From assembly GCA_029858755.1 (NCBI GenBank), contig JAOUEK010000018.1:1-12069 (forward strand): 12,069 bases of DNA. Direction: 5' to 3'. Below, piece after piece: positions 6,798-12,069 of the stretch; within the stretch, counting starts at the first letter, position 1; each line of letters starts with the position of its first letter. Origin of the DNA: Thermoleophilia bacterium. GTDB taxonomy: Bacteria > Actinomycetota > Thermoleophilia > Gaiellales > Gaiellaceae. The position numbers and the translations under genes are program-made. The notes beneath the pieces are model-generated. The model had not been told where the DNA came from and made no database searches. It saw only the letters and a program-made list of their open reading frames with translations.

Positions 6798-6818
6798 ATT
6801 TCGCATCAAGCCTCTAGC
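6798..6818 (-). repeat. Right terminal inverted repeat of the palindromic element
   Basis: This arm matches the left arm exactly in reverse complement. It contains the TAG stop codon (6816-6814) of the response regulator. Confidence 0.97.
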
Positions 6819-7482
6819 GGCTCGCCGGCGGCACACGCTCGGCCGGTCGCACGAGGCCGGCGCGATATGCGTGCGCGACCGCCTGCGCCTGGCTGTGCAC
6901 GCCGAGCTTGGCGAGGATGCGCTGGAGGTGCGTGGCCACCGTCTTCGGGCTGATCACCAGCTCGCGCGCGATCTCGGCCGGCGCGCGGCCGGCCGCCAGC
7001 AGCTCCAGGATCTCGACCTCCCTCGGCGTGAGGAGCCCCGTCGTCGATGTCGACTCGGCGGTGACCTCCTGCCGGCCGCGAGAGACGAGCCGCCGGACGC
7101 GCGCTCGCAGGTCGTCCGGGTCGAAGGGCTTCACGAGGTAGTCGTCCGCGCCGAGCAGGAGACCAGCCGACCGGTCGAGGCCATCGGTCTTCTCCGCGGA
7201 GGCGAGGATGATCGGGAGCCCGTCGCCGAACCGCTCACGGAGCTCGCGGCAGAGCTCGTAGCCGCTCACGTCGGGGAGTCGCACGTCGAGCAGGACGAGG
7301 ACGGGGTGGTGGGCCGCGACGGCCGCGAACGCCTCGCCGCCGTCCGCGGCCTCGACCGTCCGCACGCCGATGCGACCGAGGATCTTCGAGACGAGAACGC
7401 GGATCTCGGCGTCGTCGTCGACGACGAGCACCGGCCCGCCGAGGTCCGGGCCGGCAGCGCCGCTGTCGTGTGCCGCAGTCAT
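6814..7482 (-). CDS. NarL/LuxR-type response regulator
   Basis: The protein has 222 residues from the ATG at 7482. The receiver domain (about 17-133) shows the acidic pocket Asp22-Asp24, phosphoacceptor Asp66 in LLDVRLPD (64-71), Ser95 at the switch Thr/Ser position and Lys118 in VKPF (117-120). A linker (134-148) leads to a LuxR/GerE DNA-binding domain (about 149-212) with TPREVEILELLAAG (152-165) and the recognition part SPKTVATHLQRILAKLG (178-194). It is a transcription factor activated by phosphorylation, most likely by the convergent kinase. An upstream in-frame GTG (7548) would add an Arg-rich stretch with no family likeness. On the minus strand TTGACC at 7557-7552 may be a -35 box. The stop codon lies within the inverted repeat of the palindromic element. 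Confidence 0.93.
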   Translation of the reverse strand: MTAAHDSGAAGPDLGGPVLVVDDDAEIRVLVSKILGRIGVRTVEAADGGEAFAAVAAHHPVLVLLDVRLPDVSGYELCRELRERFGDGLPIILASAEKTDGLDRSAGLLLGADDYLVKPFDPDDLRARVRRLVSRGRQEVTAESTSTTGLLTPREVEILELLAAGRAPAEIARELVISPKTVATHLQRILAKLGVHSQAQAVAHAYRAGLVRPAERVPPASR

Positions 7483-7558
7483 CGGTTGTGATCGGCGGCG
7501 ACGGTCGTCGGTGCCGCGTCGCTCCCATCGTGGCAGGCGATCCACCACGCGGTCAACA

Positions 7559-7594
7559 GGCGTACGCCGGATGCCCCTACGGTCACCACCGTAG
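7559..7594. promoter_or_regulatory. Two palindromes in the regulator-pgsB intergenic region
   Basis: GGCGTACGCC (7559-7568) is a perfect 10-base palindrome, and CTACGGT/ACCGTAG (7577-7583/7588-7594) is a perfect 7+7 inverted repeat with 4-base spacer. Both lie in the 264-base gap between the divergent response regulator and pgsB genes, where operators are expected. The binding protein is unknown; the neighbouring LuxR-type regulator is one candidate. Confidence 0.4.
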
Positions 7595-7663
7595 TCCGAG
7601 GATCAGGCGACCGCCCGAGCACGCATCGGGCGAAGGCCGCTTTCGGCTGCCGGACGCTCCCCG

Positions 7664-7694
7664 TACCTTCGGCCTGTGCCCCGTGGGACGGGGC
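7664..7694 (+). promoter_or_regulatory. Possible pgsB promoter -10 and leader hairpin
   Basis: TACCTT (7664-7669) fits a TANNNT -10 box; the segment 17 bases upstream is a poor -35. Directly behind lies GCCCCGT-GGG-ACGGGGC (7678-7694), a perfect 7-base stem with triloop, which would stand at the 5' end of the transcript and might stabilise it. A Shine-Dalgarno-like AAGGAGGGG follows at 7729-7737, about ten bases before the pgsB ATG. Confidence 0.3.
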
Positions 7695-7746
7695 GGCAAT
7701 CGGGTGCTCTGCGGTTCGAGGTGGGAGAAGGAGGGGTTTCGGCGGC

Positions 7747-9117
7747 ATGCTGTTCGCGCTTTCGCTCGCCCTTGTGGCGGGTCTCAGCACGTGGCTGATC
7801 GGGGAGAACGTCCGCCATCGGCGGCGGCTCGGCCACGTCCCGCACCGCCTCCACGTCAACGGGATCCGAGGGAAGTCGACGGTCACGCGCATCCTCGCCG
7901 GGATGTTCCGGGAGGCCGGCTTGGAGACGATCGCCAAGACGACGGGCACCGCCGCGATGGTGATCGACGGCGAGGGAGTGGATCACGCGATCGTCCGTGC
8001 CGGGGCGCCGACCATCCTCGAGCAGATCGGCGTCCTCCGACGGTGGACGCGGCCCGACACCGAGGCTCTCGTCGTCGAGTGCATGGCGATCAACCCGCTC
8101 TACCAGCGGGTCTCCGAGCAGCGCATCGTCCGCTCCACCATCGGGGTGATCACGAACATCCGCGAGGACCACCAGGACGTGATGGGGGAGACGCTGCCGG
8201 AGATCGCCGCCGCACTGGCCGAGACGTGCCCCACCGGCGGCGTCCTCGTCACCGCCGAGCAGAAGCCGGAGCTCGTCGAGGTCCTGGTGCAGGCGGCGGG
8301 CTCGCGGGGGAGCCGCGTCGTCGTGGCGAGCCCCGACGACGTCTCCGACGACGAGCTCGCCGCGTTCGACTACATCGCGTTCAAGGAGAACGTGGCCATC
8401 GGCTTCGAGGTCGCGAAGCTGGTCGGCATCCCACGAGACGTCGCGCTCGCCGGAATGGCTCGCGCGAAGCCCGACCCCGGCGTCCTCGGCGTACGCGAGC
8501 TTCGCATCGCCGGCAAGCAGGTCGCCTGGGCGAACCTCTTCGCCGTGAACGATCGCGAGAGCATGATCGCGGCTCTCGAGCGCCTCGCCGACCGTCGCGG
8601 GCCGGACACGACGGTGGTCGGCATCCTCAACAACCGCGCAGACCGGGAGCGACGAGCCCTTCAGTTCGCAGATGTCGCGGCGCGTGACCTCGACTTCGAC
8701 TACCTCGTCACCTTCGGCGCCTACGAAGAGGCGGTGACGCGGCGCCTGGTCGACAACGGGTTCGACCGGACGTGCATCCGGAACCTCGGGGAGAGCAGGG
8801 CCCCGTCGATCGACACCATCGTCACGGAGTGCATCGCGAGCATGCCCGGCGAGCGGGTGCTGCTCGTCGGGTTCGTGAACATCCACACGCATCAGGCCGA
8901 GTTGCTGATGGACTACCTCGAGGGCGTGGAGCGCGATCGTTCCGTGGCCCTCGAGCCGGAGGCCCGGCCTGTCCCCGTGCCGGCGCGAGGTGCCGGCGCG
9001 GCGTCCGTGCGACCGAGGCCGGTCATCGCCGCCGTGGAAGCGCCGGCGCTCTCGCCGGTGCGACCCGCGCTGCAGCCGCAGCCCGCAGCCGCACCGGTTC
9101 TCGTTCCCGCGGGCTGA
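7747..9117 (+). CDS. pgsB: Poly-gamma-glutamate synthase subunit PgsB/CapB
   Basis: This is the ATP-dependent amide ligase of the PgsBCA (CapBCA) membrane complex, which joins glutamates through their gamma-carboxyl groups. The protein has 456 residues. An N-terminal hydrophobic segment (1-18) is followed by HVNGIRGKSTVTRILAGMF (36-54), the family P-loop with Gly42-Lys43-Ser44. Mur-ligase-like parts include EALVVECMAINPLYQ (105-119) and GVITNIREDHQDVMG (133-147). The core ends near residue 399, about the usual length of 390-400. A further 57-residue Pro/Ala-rich tail is unusual and probably disordered. A strong Shine-Dalgarno supports the ATG. pgsC follows after 18 bases. The polymer being gamma-glutamate is inferred from the family. 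Confidence 0.95.
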   Translation: MLFALSLALVAGLSTWLIGENVRHRRRLGHVPHRLHVNGIRGKSTVTRILAGMFREAGLETIAKTTGTAAMVIDGEGVDHAIVRAGAPTILEQIGVLRRWTRPDTEALVVECMAINPLYQRVSEQRIVRSTIGVITNIREDHQDVMGETLPEIAAALAETCPTGGVLVTAEQKPELVEVLVQAAGSRGSRVVVASPDDVSDDELAAFDYIAFKENVAIGFEVAKLVGIPRDVALAGMARAKPDPGVLGVRELRIAGKQVAWANLFAVNDRESMIAALERLADRRGPDTTVVGILNNRADRERRALQFADVAARDLDFDYLVTFGAYEEAVTRRLVDNGFDRTCIRNLGESRAPSIDTIVTECIASMPGERVLLVGFVNIHTHQAELLMDYLEGVERDRSVALEPEARPVPVPARGAGAASVRPRPVIAAVEAPALSPVRPALQPQPAAAPVLVPAG

Positions 9118-9135
9118 CGGAGAGGGCCCCCCGAC

Positions 9136-10758
9136 GTGCACGGCTACCCGATCGGCATCGACCTCGTGCGCTTCGCGTTCGTCCTCGGGATCGTCGCCTC
9201 GATCGTGATCTACGACCGCTTCGGCCTGACGCCGGGCAGCCTGGTCGCGGCCGGCTACATCGGCATCTTCGTCGGTGAGCCGGGCAGCCTGGCGATGACG
9301 TGTGCGATCGCCCTCGTCGCCCACTGGGTGACGACACGCGTGCTGCCGCGCTTCATCGTCGTCTACGGCGGCACCCGGTTCACGATCCTGCTCGTGATCT
9401 CGGTCGGGCTGCAATCGCTCGCGCTGCTCGTGAGCCGGGTCCTGCCGGCCGTCTCCTACGGCCACCAGTCGGTCCCGCTGCTGGCAGGCATCGGCTTCGT
9501 GGTCCCCGCGCTGCTCGCGCACGACATGAGGCGCCAGGGGGTGCGCAGGACGGTCGCCGCGGCCGCCGGCGCGGGGCTCGTCGTCGCCGCCGTCGTGTGG
9601 ACGATCGTGCTCGTGCTCCCGGGCGCGCGAGAGGCGCAGACGGCGCTCGATCCCAGCCTCGCGTTCGACCCACGGCTCGTTCCCGTGGCGGTGTTCTTCA
9701 GCGTCCTGGGCGCGAGGTCGCTCCAGGATCGGTACCGCCTGCGCTCTGGCGGTCTCGTGAGCGTCGCGTACCTCGCATTGATCGTGACGCACCCGCTGGG
9801 CGTCCTCTGCCTGCTCGCCGCAGCGCTCGCGACGTTCCTCGTGGTTCGCTTCGCGATCATGCCGTTCGGGATCGTCTTCGGGCGGCGGAAGTTCGCGCTC
9901 ATGCTCAGCGTCGGCGCGCTCTGGGGCTGGCTGATCGTGCTCGTGCTCCCCGACTTCGCACCGAGCTTCCGTTGGGTGCCGCTCGTCGCCCTGGTCGTGC
10001 CCGGCCTGCTCGGCAACGACTTCGAGCGAGCAGGCATCTCACGCACGCTGATAGGAGCCGCCCTCAACACGTCGTTCGTCCTCCCCGCGACTCTTCTCGT
10101 CTGGCGCCTGCTCGCCGACCGCGGCCCTCTGAGCACCCCCATCCTCGTGGGCTGGGTCGTGGTGGCCAGCGTCGTGGTCGTCAAGCCCCGGCTCGGGTCG
10201 CTGGGTGTGAGCGCGGCCGCCTGGTGGCGGCGGCGCTGGTCGGTTGTCCCGGCGGCCGGCCCCGCTCGGCCGGCGCTCGCCGGCTCACCGGTGCTCTCGT
10301 CCACCGTGGCCACCGCGCTGATGCCTCACGAGTGGGCAGTGCCGGTTCGTGGAGCTCGTGGGGGTGAGACCGGATCCACGGCGGCCGGTGCCACGAGCAA
10401 TCGGAGCCCGTTCACGAAGCCGTCAACGACGACGACTCCGGCCGCTTCGGGCGACCTCCACGGCGTGAGCCCCGGTGCAAGAGTCAGCAGCGGGGCGGAC
10501 CGGAGCCTCGCGCGCGGAGCGGCCCGCCTCCTCGCCCCAAGACGCCGGGCGCCGCGCCGATCCGACAGCCTCCAGCTCGCGCTCGATGGCCTGAACGGCC
10601 AGCTCGATGCCCTCGAGTCACTCATGTCCACGTTCCTCGCCGATCCGCGCCTCGCCGGCTCGCAGGCAGCGCCCGCCCTCCCCGTCAGGATCGTGGGGAG
10701 CGCTTCGCACTCGGTGCGCGGCAGGGCGGCGCTCGCGCCTGCCGGAGGCCCGCGGTGA
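9136..10758 (+). CDS. pgsC: Tandem double PgsC/CapC membrane protein with long tail
   Basis: PgsC is normally a membrane protein of about 150 residues; this one has 540. Residues about 8-155 form one PgsC unit and about 180-325 a second. They align: DRFGLTPGSLVAAGYIGIFV (27-46) with DRYRLRSGGLVSVAYLALIV (198-217), RFIVVYGGTRFTILLVISVG (72-91) with PFGIVFGRRKFALMLSVGAL (243-262), and GFVVPALLAHDMRRQGVRRT (120-139) with ALVVPGLLGNDFERAGISRT (285-304). One more hydrophobic segment follows (about 334-350). The tail (370-540) is Ala/Pro/Arg/Ser-rich with a short amphipathic helix (478-502). PgsC works with PgsB in polymer synthesis or export at the membrane. The start is GTG at 9136 behind GGAGAGG. 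Its TGA overlaps the GTG of the next gene. The fusion is seen directly; its effect on complex make-up is inferred. Confidence 0.92.
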   Translation: MHGYPIGIDLVRFAFVLGIVASIVIYDRFGLTPGSLVAAGYIGIFVGEPGSLAMTCAIALVAHWVTTRVLPRFIVVYGGTRFTILLVISVGLQSLALLVSRVLPAVSYGHQSVPLLAGIGFVVPALLAHDMRRQGVRRTVAAAAGAGLVVAAVVWTIVLVLPGAREAQTALDPSLAFDPRLVPVAVFFSVLGARSLQDRYRLRSGGLVSVAYLALIVTHPLGVLCLLAAALATFLVVRFAIMPFGIVFGRRKFALMLSVGALWGWLIVLVLPDFAPSFRWVPLVALVVPGLLGNDFERAGISRTLIGAALNTSFVLPATLLVWRLLADRGPLSTPILVGWVVVASVVVVKPRLGSLGVSAAAWWRRRWSVVPAAGPARPALAGSPVLSSTVATALMPHEWAVPVRGARGGETGSTAAGATSNRSPFTKPSTTTTPAASGDLHGVSPGARVSSGADRSLARGAARLLAPRRRAPRRSDSLQLALDGLNGQLDALESLMSTFLADPRLAGSQAAPALPVRIVGSASHSVRGRAALAPAGGPR

Positions 10759-12069
10759 CGGGCGCTGAGAGCAAGACCCCACGGTCGTCGCCGTTCGACT
10801 CCTGGTGGCTGCCAGCCCTGTTCGGGATCGTGTCAGCGGTGTTCGCAGTCGCGAGCATCGCCGGTTCAGGGCACGGGGCCGCGTCGGCCGCGGTCACGAT
10901 CGAGATCCGGGGCGAGAACGGGGCCCCGGTGCTCGGTGCAGTGCTGGTTGCCGGCGGGGAGTCGAGACTTGCCGACGCGGCAGGGATCATCCGCGTCGCC
11001 GGCCTGCGCGGGCTCCTCGCCGGAGTGGTCGGTGCCCCCGGCTTCCTCGACGAGCCGCTCGTCCTCGACGCGGCGTCACACGGGTCGACGGTGCGCGTCC
11101 GGCTGTGGGAGGCCCGCGGCGGCAGCCGGATCAGCTACAACGCGGCCGGGGACGTCATGCTCGGGCGTCGGTACCTCCGGCCTCGCGACGACACCGACCC
11201 GCTGATCACTGCAGACCGGGTCGGGGAGGACGCGAGGGCGGTCGTGGGCGCCGTCGCACCGCTGTTCGCCGCGGCCACGGTGAGCAGCGTCAACCTGGAG
11301 ACGGTGGTGGGAGCCGACCGTCCTTCGGCTCGCTATCCGGGCAAGCGGTTCGTGATCGTCACGCCGCCGGCCGCCCTGGCGGCGCTCGAGGACCTCGGGG
11401 TCGATATCGCGCTCGGGGCCAACAACCACGTTCGCGATCAGCTGGACGGCGGCGTCGAGCGGACGCGCACGGCGGTCGAGGGAGCCGGCATCGTCTACGC
11501 GGGAGCGGGCCGGACGCGCGCGGCAGCTGCGGCGCCGGCACGGGTGCGCGCAGGGACGTCGGCGTTCACCGTCCTCGCCTTCTCGACCGTTGACGGCGTG
11601 CCCGTCAACGACGCGTATCTCGGAGGGGCGACGGCAGGCTCGCCGGCGTGGCTCGGGAAGAGCCGCACCTGGGGATACCGCGAGCGTGGTGCGGAGGTCG
11701 TCTCCTCTGCGCCACGGTCGATCGGGCGGGTGTGGCGCGTGTTCCGCGCGGTCGAGGCCCGCGACCCCGCTCTGGCGGCGCGGATGTGGCCGTCGCTGTG
11801 GTCGGTCTACCCGGAACTTCAGGACTGGAACGCGGAACGGGGGCACGGCGGCGCCAACCCCTGGGACGAGATCGCCTCGCCCGCCGCGATCCGGCGCGCC
11901 GCGGCGCAAGGCGGCCCGGTCGTCGTGCAGTTCCAGAGCGGGTTCCAGTACACGCCTTGGAAAGCCGGCAACATCGCCCGGCTCGCGCGCGCGGCGATCG
12001 ACGCGGGCGCGGACATCGTGATCGCCCATCACCCGCACGTCCTCCAGGGGTTCGAGTGGTACCGCGGGC
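10755..12069 (+). CDS. pgsA: PgsA/CapA polyglutamate capsule protein, C-terminus cut by window edge
   Basis: From the GTG at 10755, overlapping the pgsC stop (GTGA), the frame is open to the window end: 438 residues. A membrane anchor (about 18-36) is followed by a small beta-rich part (47-118) with a look of carboxypeptidase-regulatory-like domains, then the PGA_cap metallophosphatase-like domain from about 126. Its motifs are NAAGDVMLGRRY (129-140, Asp133), SSVNLET (177-183), GANNHVRDQL (221-230) and HHPHVLQGFEW (425-435). Where relatives have VVVxxHWGxEY, this protein has VVVQFQSGFQY (389-399), so that histidine is lost. CapA acts outside the membrane with PgsB and PgsC in polymer synthesis or anchoring. 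The family call is firm; activity is uncertain because of the changed motif. Confidence 0.93.
   Translation, partial: MTGAESKTPRSSPFDSWWLPALFGIVSAVFAVASIAGSGHGAASAAVTIEIRGENGAPVLGAVLVAGGESRLADAAGIIRVAGLRGLLAGVVGAPGFLDEPLVLDAASHGSTVRVRLWEARGGSRISYNAAGDVMLGRRYLRPRDDTDPLITADRVGEDARAVVGAVAPLFAAATVSSVNLETVVGADRPSARYPGKRFVIVTPPAALAALEDLGVDIALGANNHVRDQLDGGVERTRTAVEGAGIVYAGAGRTRAAAAAPARVRAGTSAFTVLAFSTVDGVPVNDAYLGGATAGSPAWLGKSRTWGYRERGAEVVSSAPRSIGRVWRVFRAVEARDPALAARMWPSLWSVYPELQDWNAERGHGGANPWDEIASPAAIRRAAAQGGPVVVQFQSGFQYTPWKAGNIARLARAAIDAGADIVIAHHPHVLQGFEWYRG

Larger units (their letters stand above)
6647..6818. mobile_element. 172-base full-length palindrome, candidate IS630/Tc1-type MITE
   Basis: The ends 6647-6667 and 6798-6818 are perfect 21-base inverted repeats; the inner part of the left end reads GAGGCTTGATGCGAAAT (6651-6667). 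Further nested pairs are CTCAGGC/GCCTGAG (6691-6697/6772-6778), GCCAGG/CCTGGC (6703-6708/6763-6768) and CTCCGCG/CGCGGAG (6713-6719/6752-6758), so nearly the whole element can fold on itself. Both ends carry CTAG (6648-6651, 6814-6817); IS630-type elements insert at CTAG and duplicate TA. There is no credible gene inside. It fills the space between the convergent kinase and regulator genes and supplies the TAG stop of the regulator. It could instead be a large bidirectional terminator structure. Confidence 0.5.

Noticed and set aside
7603..9792. 729-codon minus-strand open frame opposite pgsB and pgsC
   Set aside because: Its translation is dominated by Arg, Asp, His and Glu without any motif, and it lies antisense to two clear genes. 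It is a codon-position artefact of high GC.
10326..10758. Separate small gene in the place of the PgsC tail
   Set aside because: The tail is in frame with PgsC without a stop, no convincing ribosome site or start precedes it, and the TGA couples to the next gene. A fused tail is simpler, though the composition is odd.
1..12069. tRNA, rRNA, CRISPR array or complete insertion sequence
   Set aside because: I saw no tRNA-like cloverleaf, no rRNA segment, no spaced direct-repeat array and no transposase frame on either strand by reading.

Overview
The window is GC-rich bacterial DNA with dense genes, frequent GTG starts and several 4-base GTGA stop/start overlaps. Two genes have TANNNT boxes 7-8 bases before the start codon, which suggests leaderless transcripts. 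Codon use, the MarR/MFS and cysteine-dioxygenase-type genes and the poly-gamma-glutamate cluster fit a high-GC actinomycetote, possibly a deep branch such as Thermoleophilia. This placement is inferred from style; no rRNA or marker gene is present.

Left part (1-2975). On the minus strand a MarR-type repressor (1490-1930), an MFS exporter (246-1493) and the start of an aldo/keto reductase (<1-249) form one operon, each joined to the next by a GTGA overlap. An inverted repeat lies over the MarR start codon and probably serves for autoregulation. Upstream lies a GFA/CENP-V-type zinc protein (minus, 1980-2399), which diverges from a cysteine-dioxygenase-like cupin protein (plus, 2460-2975). A GC-rich hairpin separates the latter from the next operon.

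Middle part (3022-7482) is a signalling block. A minus-strand operon encodes a coiled-coil protein (4449-5084), a roadblock/longin-like protein related to the N-terminal part of certain OmpA-family proteins but without any OmpA domain (3524-4423), and a Ras/Rab-like small GTPase whose catalytic-Gln position is Ala (3022-3552). Divergent from it is a soluble PAS-PAS histidine kinase (5192-6637), with a perfect 8+8 palindrome just before its start. Convergent to the kinase is a NarL/LuxR-type response regulator (6814-7482). Between kinase and regulator lies a 172-base, nearly full-length palindrome with perfect 21-base ends framed by CTAG. It looks like a MITE of the IS630/Tc1 type that landed in the regulator's stop codon and preserved it.

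Right part (7747-12069, plus strand) is a poly-gamma-glutamate (or related polymer) operon: PgsB ligase, a double-length PgsC made of two tandem PgsC units plus a long tail, and PgsA/CapA, which runs off the window. The CapA has an N-terminal anchor, an extra beta-type domain and a changed HWG motif. Its frame stays open to the end of the window.

The most noteworthy items are the coiled-coil/roadblock-like/GTPase operon beside a kinase, the tandem PgsC fusion, and the palindromic element.
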